Of a stretch of DNA of 64,000 bases, positions 28,019-37,580 are shown piece after piece. The stretch comes from Paenibacillus amylolyticus. GTDB taxonomy: Bacteria; Bacillota; Bacilli; Paenibacillales; Paenibacillaceae. A model generated the notes under the pieces. That model searched no databases. It saw only the letters and a list, made by a program, of their open reading frames with translations, and was not told where the DNA came from. The DNA is taken from positions 3,472,001 to 3,536,000 of the forward strand of contig NZ_CP121451.1 of NCBI RefSeq assembly GCF_029689945.1. Direction: 5' to 3'. A program made the position numbers and the translations under genes. The first letter of the stretch is position 1. Each line of letters opens with the position of its first letter.

Positions 28019-28972
28019 CTATCGCGCTTTATGGCGAGGGAGGTTATTTGTTGTTAATGTAGTAGATCCCGAACGATTGGATTGCATGACCAGCATCATG
28101 CCAAGAATGCATGCCATACCAATCCATTGATAGATGCCGAAGGGTTCATGGAGCCATATGACGGTTGTTCCAACCGCAGCAAGGGGCTCTGCGCTCCCGA
28201 GAAGACTGGTCTCTTTGGGAGAGAGTCTTTTGAGACTCGCAATATAAAACCAAAAAGCAATCATGGTTCCAAAAAGGATCGTAAATATCAAATAACCGTA
28301 AGTTTCCAGCGTGATACTCCCAAAATCCATTGACCAGGGAGGGTGAATAAAACTCATTCCCAGACCAGCGATGATCATAGCCCAGCCAACCACAACAAGT
28401 GAATCGAACCGTTTAATCAATTGCACGGCAAACAGCGTGTAAAATGCAGCAGAAACCCCGGATAACAGACCCCACATCACTGCTATCCAGGAGACAGATA
28501 ACTGAGTAATAGAGCCATTTGTCAGCAGGAGAAAACAGCCACCAAGAGCGAGAATAGCGCATAGGAGGTCATTGCGTGTGAGGGCAGAACGCTTCCATAG
28601 TGCAAGGTATATCATGATCATGACAGGGGACAGGTATTGCAGGAGTGTAGCTACTGCGGAATTGCCATGTTTAATGGATGCCATATAGGTATATTGAACG
28701 GCAAGCATGCCCACCAGTCCGAAAATGATCAGCTGTATGGCTGTTTGCTTATTTCTCCACACATCTAAAATCTGAACTCGACCACGTGTGAACGATTGAA
28801 TAACCAGAAGGAGTAGCCCCGCAATCAGCAGTCGAACAGTTACATACCAGTTGACTTCAATGCCATCCAGTTGAAACAATTTTTGAGATACCGTACCTCC
28901 GACTCCCCAGCATATGGCTCCCGTCAAAACGAGTAAAATACCTGAATATTTGGATTTTGCAAAAGCTGTCAT
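28019..28972 (-). CDS. EamA/DMT-family transporter
   Basis: 317 residues with about ten hydrophobic helices arranged as two EamA repeats (first starts [17 protein letters not shown]; second starts [17 protein letters not shown]). Drug/metabolite transporter family; substrate unknown, often amino acids or metabolites exported. Divergent from an AraC-family gene across 99 AT-rich bases, so that regulator probably controls it. The pair stands between sigF and spoVAA, which are adjacent in B. subtilis. Confidence 0.85.
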   Translation of the reverse strand: MTAFAKSKYSGILLVLTGAICWGVGGTVSQKLFQLDGIEVNWYVTVRLLIAGLLLLVIQSFTRGRVQILDVWRNKQTAIQLIIFGLVGMLAVQYTYMASIKHGNSAVATLLQYLSPVMIMIYLALWKRSALTRNDLLCAILALGGCFLLLTNGSITQLSVSWIAVMWGLLSGVSAAFYTLFAVQLIKRFDSLVVVGWAMIIAGLGMSFIHPPWSMDFGSITLETYGYLIFTILFGTMIAFWFYIASLKRLSPKETSLLGSAEPLAAVGTTVIWLHEPFGIYQWIGMACILGMMLVMQSNRSGSTTLTTNNLPRHKAR

Positions 28973-29071
28973 GCTTGTCCCCTCACCTTTAAATATAAGA
29001 ATAGTGTTATATTAAGGAGAAATACAGTACATTAATATCAATATCACACTTAAAAATATAACGATGTTGAG

Positions 29072-29988
29072 ATGAGGCCTATGCAAAATATTGAATTTAT
29101 CATTGATCACAATTTGAAAGAAATGACGGAACACCGCACCGATACATTATCGGTAGCCTGTTATGAGACAACCATTGTTCAACATGTTCACGGACATATT
29201 CCTCTCCACTGGCATGATGAATTGCAGTTTGTTGCCATTCTTCAAGGTAAGGCATTGTTCCATATCAACGATCAAAAAATAACAGTCCCCCGGGGTGACG
29301 GGATTTTTATTAACAGTGGAATGATGCATATGGCCGAAGATCATGGTGTGAACGAGAACTGCATCTATCTATGTTTGAATTTGTCCCGCATGTTGTAATG
29401 CCTTCGGACTTGTATATGAAGTATGTACATCCATATGTAACAGCAACGAATTTGCCTTTTCTGCATATCGAAAGAACGAGTGTGTGGGGAGAACAGATTC
29501 TGGACGCCATTGCCCGGATTAGAGGAGAGCTTGTGGACCAAGTTCCGTTTTACGAAGTGAATGTTGCTTCTGCGGTGCTGGATATGTGGAAACGGTTGAT
29601 TATGAACGGATATTCGCTGGAACATGATCCATCGGAGATAAGCAGAAACAAGCGAATGAAAGACATGTTGCAATGGATTCATCTCAACTATGGTGACCCG
29701 ATCAGATTGGAAGATATTGCGAGGGCTGGACAGTTAAGTCGATCGGAGACATGTCGTTACTTCAAACAAATACGGAGGACAACACCCATGCAATATGTGT
29801 TAGAGTACCGTATCCAAAGAAGCCTTGAACTTTTACAACTCTCGGAACGCAGTATCACCGAAATTGCCTATGAAGTCGGTTTTAACAGCACAAGTTATTA
29901 CATTAATCAGTTTCGCAAAACAATGAATTCAACCCCTTTACAATTTAGAAGGAAATTGAGTCGAAGAGACAAAAATCAGAATCTTTGA
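29072..29988 (+). CDS. AraC-family transcriptional regulator (frameshifted)
   Basis: N-terminal cupin (HVHGHIPLHWHDELQFVAI; metal-like His residues) and C-terminal AraC double helix-turn-helix (LEDIARAGQLSRSETCRYFK; SITEIAYEVGFNSTSYYINQ). The frame breaks at 29386-29388 where one C is missing; restored it reads LCLNLSPHVVMPSD. An ATG at 29081 lies inside the same frame, and which start is used is unclear (GAGATGAGG lies close to the second). Product about 302-305 residues. Likely activator of the divergent EamA transporter. A terminator follows at 30036-30061. Confidence 0.85.
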
Positions 29989-30035
29989 GTTTGTTCATAC
30001 TCATGAACCCTTAAACCTATCAACGAATACCCAAG

Positions 30036-30061
30036 AGAGTCGCCCATACGGCGACTTTTTT
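30036..30061 (+). terminator. terminator after the AraC gene
   Basis: AGTCGCC and GGCGACT form a 7-base stem followed by a run of T. Confidence 0.8.
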
Positions 30062-30204
30062 GATATGGAAAATAATATTTCTCGCTCAGTTGCACTTCAA
30101 TCCGATCAATAGTCGCTCCCCGTTAAAGTAATAAATCCCAATAAACTCATCTTTTAAATCCCACCTGCCTACTCCCCAGCATATTTATTACAACGTTTGG
30201 AAAC

Positions 30205-30488
30205 GGGAGGGCGATGGGTAGCGGAGGGATGGAATCGGTCAAAAGGAGCGAAGCGTGAGGGCTCACCTGACCTAAGGATACATAAGCAACGCAGACGGCA
30301 GATTAGACCTGAAGAAGCGAAGCGTTCGCCTTTGTCTCCAAATTTCTAACACTGAGAAATCAATCAAAAGAATTTGGAGACAACAGCGATCAGAAGGTTG
30401 GTCTGCCGTCGGAGTGTCTGCGTGTATCCTCCCCCGAGCAACAGCGACCAATGACCGATTCATCCCGCAGCGCCCGCACCCACCACTC
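30205..30488. repeat. palindromic intergenic repeat, family A copy 3 (divergent, longer)
   Basis: Gene-free stretch with a nested palindrome. The core matches copies 1 and 2 (GAAGCGAAGCGTTCGCCT; GACAACAGCGATCAGAAGG), but its stems differ in sequence while staying paired: AGGATACA/TGTATCCT instead of TTTACAC/GTGTAAA, GGCAGA/TCTGCC instead of GACAGAA/TTCTGTC, and TTGTCTCCAAATT/AATTTGGAGACAA as the inner stem. The outer arms extend further (GGATGGAATCGGTC against GACCGATTCATCC). The internal AAAGCTTTCTG segment is missing. Confidence 0.65.
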
Positions 30489-30506
30489 ACCTTTTTCCAA
30501 CCAGTT

Positions 30507-30537
30507 TGTAATAAATTTGCACATTCTTCAAATACTA
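30507..30537 (+). promoter_or_regulatory. probable sigma-G/sigma-F promoter of spoVA
   Basis: TGTAATA, a 17-base spacer, then AATACTA closely match the forespore sigma consensus (TGAATA, about 17, CATACTA). It lies 32 bases before the spoVAA start. The spoVA operon is known to be sigma-G dependent. Confidence 0.55.
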
Positions 30538-30568
30538 ACCTAAATTACGCAGTAAAGGAGTGCTATGG

Positions 30569-31225
30569 ATGTCCCAGACACCCACTCCAATGGTCTACGT
30601 TCGTCTGCGCAGCCGTATTCGCATCCAGAGGGGCAGAGCAGTCCAGCTTGGAGACATTGCACATGTGCTGACTTCTTCCGAAGATCAGGAGCAAAGGTTG
30701 CTAGCGCTTGAACTTTTGCGCCCTGGACCGGAGGATGGCAATCTGATTCTCATTGACATATTGCAGGTTATTCCCCGAATTCGGCACATCTTGCCGGAGG
30801 TAACTGTGGAACTGATGGGATCAGGTCATACACTGGTTGAAGTTATCGCGGGAAATGGTCAGCCTTCCAAGTCGCTGTTCATTCTGGTGTGGCTACTGCT
30901 GTTCTTCGGATCAGCCTTAACGATCATGAATTTTCATGCCGATGTGAACATGCAGGAAGTACAGATTCGAATTGTGGAGATGCTGACTGGGCATCGGGAC
31001 GAACATCCCTATCTGTTCCAGGTGGCCTATTCCATCGGAATCGGGTTCGGTATGGCGGTTTTCTTCAATCATTTGTTCAAGAAGAAGTGGAATGAGGAGC
31101 CTACTCCGCTGGAAGTGGAGATGTTCCTCTATCAGCAAAATGTAGATCAATATGTGGTCATCGAGGAAAGCGAACGGATGCATGAGCAGGAACGCAGGGA
31201 GATGAATGCGGATGAGCGTTCTTAA
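30569..31225 (+). CDS. spoVAA: stage V sporulation protein AA
   Basis: 218-residue protein of the SpoVA dipicolinic-acid channel set in the spore inner membrane. N-terminal soluble half (VYVRLRSRIRIQRGRAVQLG, then DIAHV) and two membrane helices (LFILVWLLLFFGSALTIM; VAYSIGIGFGMAVFF), ending in an acidic tail. ATG 30569 with AAAGGAG 8 bases upstream. Overlaps spoVAB. Confidence 0.88.
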   Translation: MSQTPTPMVYVRLRSRIRIQRGRAVQLGDIAHVLTSSEDQEQRLLALELLRPGPEDGNLILIDILQVIPRIRHILPEVTVELMGSGHTLVEVIAGNGQPSKSLFILVWLLLFFGSALTIMNFHADVNMQEVQIRIVEMLTGHRDEHPYLFQVAYSIGIGFGMAVFFNHLFKKKWNEEPTPLEVEMFLYQQNVDQYVVIEESERMHEQERREMNADERS

Positions 31226-31634
31226 TGGAGCAATCAGCATTGTATTGGGTATAGCAGGGGGAATTGCCGTAGGAAGCGGCGTAATTGCGCTCATTCTGGT
31301 GCTCGATATGATTCCCAGGTTGGCTCAACTTACGCAATCGTATGACAAGACTCACTGGTACGAAGGGGCGCTAATTGGCGGTTCACTGGTAGGCACGGTG
31401 GCGGACTTTTGGCATTGGAAAATGCATGGGGTACTGCTGCTCAGCCCAATCGTTGGCTTATTCTGTGGCGTGTTCATCGGTCTGCTCGCCGCAGCACTCA
31501 CCGAGGTGCTTAATGTACTGCCCGTGCTAGCCAAACGATTAGGCATGAAACCTTATTTATTTGGATTACTGCTCGCGATGATTTTGGGTAAAATGACAGG
31601 TTCCCTGTTTGATTTTTTTATATATCAGCGGTAA
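31206..31634 (+). CDS. spoVAB: stage V sporulation protein AB
   Basis: 142-residue polytopic membrane protein, four helices (ISIVLGIAGGIAVGSGVIAL; HGVLLLSPIVGLFCGVFIGL, LLAAAL; YLFGLLLAMILGKMTGSLF). Overlaps the end of spoVAA by 20 bases; a second ATG two codons later (31212) has better spacing from AGGGAG. Acts with the other SpoVA proteins in dipicolinate movement. The next gene is spoVAF-like, not spoVAC. Confidence 0.85.
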   Translation: MRMSVLNGAISIVLGIAGGIAVGSGVIALILVLDMIPRLAQLTQSYDKTHWYEGALIGGSLVGTVADFWHWKMHGVLLLSPIVGLFCGVFIGLLAAALTEVLNVLPVLAKRLGMKPYLFGLLLAMILGKMTGSLFDFFIYQR

Positions 31635-31658
31635 CTCGTGGCCATAGGAGGATGGAAG

Positions 31659-33326
31659 ATGGATGATAGAACGGAGCACGCAGGCCAGGAACATAGTGAA
31701 GGCATAACGGAAGAGATGTTACACAAGTCTGCATATGAGATCCAGAAGGAAGAAGAGGAGAAAGCGTACAATAAGAAAAAACAAAATGAGATGTCCGACA
31801 GTGTCGAGGAATCCGTACAGTACTGGCAGGAGAACGATGATATTTCCCCACGGATGAGTGAGAATAAAAACACGCTCAAGCAAGTTCTTGGACTTGGGGA
31901 ATCCTTTGACGTGGATATGAGAGAAATGGTGCTGGGCGGCAAACATGTAGGAGTGCTTCTTTTAACGGGTTTCGCCAAAGATGAGATTCTGCTTGAAGTG
32001 TTAAAAAGGTTAACCTATCTTACGCCTGATCAGGTATCTGAGCACGCGCTCAAATCGTATTTTGAATGCTATATTCCCCATATTCAGGTGGAAAAAGTCG
32101 AGAAGATGAGTGCGGTCATCAATAAAGTTCTTACCGGTATGAGTGCCTTGTTCGTTGAAGGAGATCGCTCGGTCTTAATTATGGATACCCGGAGTTATCC
32201 GGTTCGTTCACCGGAAGAACCTTCATTGGAAAGGGTAGTCCGGGGTTCCAGAGATGGCTTTACCGAAACACTCCTGACCAATGTGACCTTGGTCCGTCGC
32301 AGAATACGCGACCCTGGACTGAAATTTGAGATTATGCAGGTGGGGCGCAGAACACAAACCGATGTCTGTGTGGTGTACATTGACGATATTGTGGATAAGG
32401 TGCAGGTGGATTCCGTTCGTGAAAAAATCCAGCGAGTGGATATTGATGGTATTCCCTCCGCCGATAAACAGTTGGAGGAAGCGATTATCAACAAGGGATG
32501 GAATCCATTTCCACTCGTTCGTTACTCGGAACGACCGGATGTCACAGCCTCTCATTTGCTGGAAGGGCGCGTTGTCATTTTTGTGGACACTTCCCCGAGT
32601 GTAATGATTCTGCCTACGACCTTCTTCGACCTGTGTGAGCATGCGGAGGAGAATAGACAGACGGCCTTGATGGGAACTTATTTACGATGGGTGCGCTTTG
32701 CAGGAATTCTCATCTCGTTGTTTTTGCTTCCGTTATGGCTCCTCATGGTTATTGACCCTGCGATCAAACCGATGGGACTCGACTTCATTGGTCCGCAGGA
32801 AAATGTGAAGCTGCCGCTGATTCTACAGTTTCTACTGATCGAATTGGGCGTAGATTTGTTACGGATGGCAGCGGTTCATACGCCTACACCTCTGGCATCG
32901 GCCATGGGCTTAATCGCAGCTATTTTAGTCGGGGATATCGCCGTCAAGACAGGATATTTTGTCAATGAGGTTGTGCTGTATATGGCCATTGCAGCCATTG
33001 GTATGTTTGCCACGCCGAGTTACGAGCTTGGACTTGCCAACAGGCTAGTCCGGTTGGTTCTGTTAGTCGCGGTTGCGATATTCAAGGTTCCGGGATTGGT
33101 GGTGGGCAGTACATTGCTCATCTTGGCGCTCACCATTCACCGGTCGTACAATTCTTCGTATTTATGGCCTTTTATACCGTTTAATGCAAAGGCCTTGGGC
33201 AACTTTTTATTCCGGCTTCCGCTATTGGAAAGTAAAAAACGTCCATCATTCAATAAAACCCGTGACAACACCAAAATGTCCGATGATCCGGACGGTGAAC
33301 TGCGAAAAAGTAAAAAACACAAATGA
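31659..33326 (+). CDS. spoVAF: SpoVAF / GerA-type spore germination protein
   Basis: 555 residues: a long hydrophilic N-terminal region (about 300 residues, acidic and Lys-rich at the start) and a C-terminal half with about five membrane helices (FAGILISLFLLPLWLLMV; LASAMGLIAAILVGDIAV; LVRLVLLVAVAIFKVPGLVV) containing the GerA family phrases FVDTSPSVMILP and HTPTPLASAMG. ATG 31659 follows TAGGAGG. Position as last gene after spoVAA-AB identifies it as SpoVAF rather than a GerA receptor. The spoVAC-AD-AE genes that separate AB and AF in B. subtilis are not here. Confidence 0.85.
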   Translation: MDDRTEHAGQEHSEGITEEMLHKSAYEIQKEEEEKAYNKKKQNEMSDSVEESVQYWQENDDISPRMSENKNTLKQVLGLGESFDVDMREMVLGGKHVGVLLLTGFAKDEILLEVLKRLTYLTPDQVSEHALKSYFECYIPHIQVEKVEKMSAVINKVLTGMSALFVEGDRSVLIMDTRSYPVRSPEEPSLERVVRGSRDGFTETLLTNVTLVRRRIRDPGLKFEIMQVGRRTQTDVCVVYIDDIVDKVQVDSVREKIQRVDIDGIPSADKQLEEAIINKGWNPFPLVRYSERPDVTASHLLEGRVVIFVDTSPSVMILPTTFFDLCEHAEENRQTALMGTYLRWVRFAGILISLFLLPLWLLMVIDPAIKPMGLDFIGPQENVKLPLILQFLLIELGVDLLRMAAVHTPTPLASAMGLIAAILVGDIAVKTGYFVNEVVLYMAIAAIGMFATPSYELGLANRLVRLVLLVAVAIFKVPGLVVGSTLLILALTIHRSYNSSYLWPFIPFNAKALGNFLFRLPLLESKKRPSFNKTRDNTKMSDDPDGELRKSKKHK

Positions 33327-33430
33327 TCTTCCGAAAAATCCATTCATCTCGCCGCCTAATTTGATATACTGGTGTAAAATCATTGGAATAGCAACTGTTC
33401 CAGTATACAAAAAAGTGAGGAATGCAGATT

Positions 33431-34762
33431 ATGTATTTACATGGTACAAGTAAAATAAATGCGCAAGGGCATCTGGAGATTGGCGGCGTGGATGCAACAG
33501 ATCTGAAAGAACAATTTGGAACGCCTCTATACGTTGTGGACGAGCAATTGGTTCGCGAGCGTTGCAGAGAGTACATGGAAGCATTCCGTGCTTCCGGATT
33601 GGGCTTCCAAGTTGCATATGCAAGCAAAGCATTCTGTGTCATGGCGATGTGTGCCCTTGCAGCTGAAGAAGGACTTTCCCTGGATGTTGTATCGGATGGT
33701 GAACTGTTTACTGCACTGCAAGCAGGATTCCCGGCTGAGCGCATTCATTTCCACGGTAACAACAAAACGCTGGAAGAGATCGAAATGGCTCTTGATGCGG
33801 AGATTGGATGCTTTGTTGTCGACAATTTCAATGAATTGCATCTGTTGCAGGCTGTAGCAGCGGACAAAAATCGTAACGTAAACATTTTGCTTCGTGTGAC
33901 GCCTGGTGTTGAGGCGCATACGCATGAATATATTTCCACAGGTCAAACGGATTCCAAATTTGGATTCGATATCGGCAATGGTACAGCATTTGAAGCGATT
34001 GAATTGGCTTCCAAACAGTCTAACCTGGTATTGCTCGGTGTGCATTCCCACATCGGTTCCCAGATCTTCGAAGTTGAAGGTTTCCAGATGGCTGTTAAAC
34101 GTGTTGCTGAATTTGCAGCAAGCGTATATGAGCGTCTTAATGTTGCTTTCAAAGTGGTTAACCTCGGTGGTGGATTCGGAATCCGTTATATCGACGGAGA
34201 TACGCCGCTTGAAGTTGCGCAATACGTGAAGGCTATTACAGACGCCGCTAAAAATCATTTTGCCCAAATCGGCTATGCCGTACCTGAGATCTGGGTTGAA
34301 CCAGGCCGCAGCATCGTGGGTGAAGCGGGAACAACGCTGTATACCGTCGGAACAAGCAAAGACATCCCGGGCGTGCGTAAGTACGTTGCCGTTGATGGTG
34401 GGATGACCGATAACCCGCGTCCTGCTTTGTACGAATCCAAATATGAAGCTGTGCTTGCCAACCGTGCCAATGAGGCTGCTCAGGAAACGGTATCTGTTGC
34501 GGGTAAATGCTGCGAGAGTGGCGATATGCTGATCTGGGATCTCGACTTGCCAAAAGTGGAGAGCGGCGATCTGCTCGCTGTAGCTTGCACAGGCGCGTAT
34601 AACTACTCCATGGCGAGCAACTACAACCGGATTCGTCGTCCAGCTGTGGTATTCGTCAAAGACGGTCAAGGCGATGTCGTAGTACGCCGTGAGACGTATC
34701 AGGATATCATCCAGAATGACCTGGTACCCGCGCGTATTGGCAAACAGCCCGTAACTCGCTGA
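33431..34762 (+). CDS. lysA: diaminopimelate decarboxylase
   Basis: Last step of lysine synthesis, PLP-dependent. 443 residues: the PLP Lys in QVAYASKAFC, HFHGNNKTLEEI, the conserved HSHIGSQ, GGGFGIRY, the phosphate-binding EPGRSIVGEAG, and the catalytic Cys in KCCESGDML. ATG 33431 is preferred; an ATG three codons upstream sits too close to GTGAGGA. Follows the spoVA set as in B. subtilis. Terminator downstream. Confidence 0.96.
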   Translation: MYLHGTSKINAQGHLEIGGVDATDLKEQFGTPLYVVDEQLVRERCREYMEAFRASGLGFQVAYASKAFCVMAMCALAAEEGLSLDVVSDGELFTALQAGFPAERIHFHGNNKTLEEIEMALDAEIGCFVVDNFNELHLLQAVAADKNRNVNILLRVTPGVEAHTHEYISTGQTDSKFGFDIGNGTAFEAIELASKQSNLVLLGVHSHIGSQIFEVEGFQMAVKRVAEFAASVYERLNVAFKVVNLGGGFGIRYIDGDTPLEVAQYVKAITDAAKNHFAQIGYAVPEIWVEPGRSIVGEAGTTLYTVGTSKDIPGVRKYVAVDGGMTDNPRPALYESKYEAVLANRANEAAQETVSVAGKCCESGDMLIWDLDLPKVESGDLLAVACTGAYNYSMASNYNRIRRPAVVFVKDGQGDVVVRRETYQDIIQNDLVPARIGKQPVTR

Positions 34763-34819
34763 TTTGTCTAACGATAATGCGTTTCTGCATTATTCAGAAT
34801 ATTGGGATTTTATAGTTGA

Positions 34820-34858
34820 AGCAGATGAAAAGGGCACTTCCCTTTTCGTCTGCTTTTT
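34820..34858 (+). terminator. terminator after lysA
   Basis: GCAGATGAAAAGGG and CCCTTTTCGTCTGC form a long stem (one G-T pair) followed by TTTTT. Confidence 0.9.
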
Positions 34859-35010
34859 GTGTATTTGAGCTAAATGATGAAAAAAATTGCCGTTTTTTTT
34901 GCGATCCGGTCATTTTCGGTGTACACTAAGAAAAGTGCTGTAAGGCTTGGCCCAGGGTCATGCGTTCTGGCACCACTAACGATGGTCAATACGAAAGGAG
35001 TCATTTACAT

Positions 35011-35442
35011 ATGGCGAAACAAGCGAAAATTAAATTGACAAACGGCGGAGAAGTTCTGATCGATCTGTTCGATCAAGAAGCTCCAAACACAGTAGCAAAC
35101 TTTGAGAAACTGGCTAACTCCGGTTTCTACAATGGTCTTACATTCCACCGCGTTATCCCGGGCTTCGTAGCTCAAGGCGGATGCCCTAACGGTACAGGTG
35201 CAGGTGGTCCAGGTTACACAATTAACTGTGAAATCAACCCGAACAAACATGAGCGCGGAACACTTGCTATGGCACATGCTGGCCGTAACACAGGTGGAAG
35301 CCAGTTCTACATCTGCTACCAACCGCAACCACATCTGGATGGACAACATACTGTATTTGGTAAAGTAACCAAAGGTATGGAGTTCGTGGATGCTTTGGAA
35401 GGCAAAGATAAAATGGAAACAGTTGAAGTGGTAGAAGCTTAA
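35011..35442 (+). CDS. ppiB: peptidyl-prolyl cis-trans isomerase, cyclophilin type
   Basis: Speeds proline isomerisation in folding proteins; cytosolic, no signal peptide. 143 residues with the cyclophilin core: catalytic Arg in [33 protein letters not shown], and [15 protein letters not shown] 35011 lies 10 bases after GAAAGGAG. Follows lysA as in B. subtilis. Strong terminators flank it, so it is probably monocistronic. Confidence 0.96.
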   Translation: MAKQAKIKLTNGGEVLIDLFDQEAPNTVANFEKLANSGFYNGLTFHRVIPGFVAQGGCPNGTGAGGPGYTINCEINPNKHERGTLAMAHAGRNTGGSQFYICYQPQPHLDGQHTVFGKVTKGMEFVDALEGKDKMETVEVVEA

Positions 35443-35479
35443 TACGCTTTGTCACTTTGACTTACTTGATCTAAACTCG

Positions 35480-35510
35480 AAGTGCTTCTTATATAGAAGC
35501 ACTTTTTTTT
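35480..35510 (+). terminator. terminator after ppiB
   Basis: AAGTGCTTC and GAAGCACTT form a perfect 9-base stem followed by TTTTTT. Confidence 0.9.
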
Positions 35511-35616
35511 ATGTTCATCATGAAATAATGCAAAATGAGCATAATGGATCTGGCGAAAGTTCTAGACTAGAGTTATTCTGACGTTAGACGAAGCATAAAG
35601 GGAGGATGAAGAACCT

Positions 35617-36929
35617 TTGAATACAGTGGATCAATTACGTTTGTTAAAACAAGTCTATAGCGGACCCACACGATGGGACGAAGAACTGCAGGCATCCCGA
35701 CATGATGTTTCTGAGAGTATATCTTCTCAGGATCTAGAAGCTCTTGAGGCAGCCGGGCATGAACCGAATCGATTTGTACGTCCACAGCATGATGAAACGA
35801 TTAGTGAGCTGAAAGAACTCGCGAATCAATGGACTGTAGAGGATGCTGCACAGGCTTTTGTCGCATCGATGTGGTCAGCACCCATGCTCTGGCGGTCATT
35901 GCTTACAGCCAAGCTGATTGCAAGCAGTATGCCAGACCATGAACACACGCCTTATCCATCTTCGAGCACTTGTAAGATCTGCGGATTAAACGTAGATAAA
36001 GCAACCGACACGACGCTGCAGTGGTATTGGCGGATGACAAGTGGAACCCCTTTGGATGGTGATCCCTTTGGACAAGTACTGGCACTTCGGGAGCTGGCTG
36101 GCGCTCAGGAGCCTCCACTCCCCAATGAATACGACCGATGGATATTCCGGGCAGTGTTAACGGTACTTCGCGAATTGCCACCCAAAACACGTTATAGCAA
36201 GGCAGCCTTGGCGCTTAAGAAGGAGCGTCTTTTGCCTACACAAAATACATATGCCTATCGGGACTTGCTCGAGACGTTAGCTCTGATTGGCATATTGGAT
36301 ACGCCGGAACATCCCGGAATGATAACGGAATTCACATCTTACATACAGCGTGATCAGCGCCCCAATGTGCGGGTTGAAGTGCAAGCACCATTGGCGTGGT
36401 GGGACTCTTCTATTGGAATTAATGAGAACAACCTGAACCAGATATTCCATGATTTTGATCCGAGTAGCGTATCTCTTGCAGATAAGCCTGAAGAGAGCCC
36501 ACCTGTAAAGGAAACGGTCCTGGGGGCATTGGAGAAGATGAGAAGTGCCCGGGGAAAGTGCCAAAGAAATCGCCTGATGCAGGCACTGGGGAGGCAGAAG
36601 CTGGAGATGTGTATGCAGTTCGGGTCCGGGAAGGCGTATGGGTGACGGTATACTGTCATGAAGTCAGAGACAAGCGTGTCATCGTCGAATATCTGGATGG
36701 TGTCTTTCCAGACATGCCGGGAAAAGCCGATTTGCAGGAAACGTTTCGACCGAGAACGACTGAACGCTGGCAATGCTCGGCTATCGCGATCGATTCCACA
36801 AGTTGGATCAGAAGAGTTGCGAGAGGTATTCCGCTTCCCAATTCGCCGCTGCCAGAACCTGACCGCTGGCCATTTCACAATGCCAAAGATTTGAAGCATA
36901 TGGTGCGTTGGTGTTTTCCTGATATGTAG
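35617..36929 (+). CDS. large hypothetical protein (frameshifted)
   Basis: TTG 35617 follows GGGAGGATG. The frame breaks in a G-run at 36551-36554; one added G gives RSARGKVPKKSPDAGTGEA and a joined product of about 437 residues. The N-terminal half is helical, with one Cys pair CKIC near residue 118. A winged-helix-like segment (LALKKERLLPTQNTYAYRDL) follows, and the C-terminus has a beta-rich, Trp-rich part (REGVWVTVYCHEV). No signal peptide or membrane helix. I do not recognise the family. It is flanked by terminators. Confidence 0.7.
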
Positions 36930-36965
36930 AATGCTGTGATGGAACTGAGAAGGATGTAAACTAAA

Positions 36966-36995
36966 ATCGTGTCTCTTGGTGAGACGCGGTTTTTT
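36966..36995 (+). terminator. terminator before the riboflavin leader
   Basis: CGTGTCTC and GAGACGCG pair (G-T at the base) with a short TTGGT loop and a following TTTTTT. Confidence 0.85.
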
Positions 36996-37057
36996 GCTGT
37001 ATCTTAGCTTATTAAAAGTTAGTATGTGACAAAAAGGAACAAAAAACAATTGATTTT

Positions 37058-37086
37058 TTGACATTAAAGTGCTAACATCCAATTAA
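37058..37086 (+). promoter_or_regulatory. probable sigma-A promoter of the rib operon
   Basis: TTGACA and AATTAA stand 17 bases apart just before the FMN aptamer. The -10 is weak. Confidence 0.5.
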
Positions 37087-37095
37087 TAGCGAAAG

Positions 37096-37260
37096 CAATC
37101 CTTCAGGGCAGGGTGAGATTCCCTACCGGCGGTGATGCAGAAAGTGTAAGGACACATGTCCAGCATTTGTTGCAAAGTCCGTGACCTGTCTGCCAGTGGC
37201 AGATGGCTGATCTGGTGCAATTCCAGAACCGACAGTATAGTCTGGATGGGAGAAGGAGAG
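37096..37260 (+). ncRNA. FMN riboswitch (RFN element)
   Basis: The conserved RFN aptamer blocks are all present in order: ATCCTTCAGGGCAGGGTGA, TTCCCTACCGGCGGTGAT, AGTCCGTGAC, GGTGCAATTCCAGAACCGAC, and the closing AGTCTGGATGGGAGAAGGA. It binds FMN and lowers rib expression when FMN is plentiful. Unusually, about 250 bases separate the aptamer from the intrinsic terminator at 37510-37546, so the usual immediate antiterminator switch is not obvious. Confidence 0.95.
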
Positions 37261-37509
37261 GTGCAGACCTAACGGTTTGCATTCAGCAGGAGTATTGCTG
37301 TACAGTCACGATTTGTGATGTTTTACTGTGCAGGGAAGATCCGGTTACGCCGGGCAGTTCCATACATATGCCACACGATAGAAGCTCTTTACCTGTGATT
37401 AATATTCATTAAGGTATGTGTCTATTTTCACTTGCCCGAAATGAAGTTCTGGGCAAAGTGTTGGCGTGCTGTATCCTTTAACTCCTGTTGTTGACATTTG
37501 TCTCTCATC

Positions 37510-37546
37510 ATCCCCGTCGAACGGATTGTTCGATGGGGATTTTTTA
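37510..37546 (+). terminator. leader terminator of the rib operon
   Basis: ATCCCCGTCGAAC and GTTCGATGGGGAT form a 13-base stem (one G-T pair) with TTTTTT, 35 bases before ribD. It is the likely expression platform of the FMN riboswitch. Confidence 0.85.
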
Positions 37547-37580
37547 ATAAACAAGACTTTAAACCGCGGGGTGAACGGAT

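Noticed and set aside
33527..34669. Long minus-strand ORF (380 codons)
   Set aside because: It is the antisense shadow of lysA, which has all catalytic motifs, a ribosome site and a terminator on the plus strand.
37203..37412. ORF inside the rib leader
   Set aside because: It lies within the FMN aptamer and the following spacer; no ribosome site and composition typical of structured RNA.
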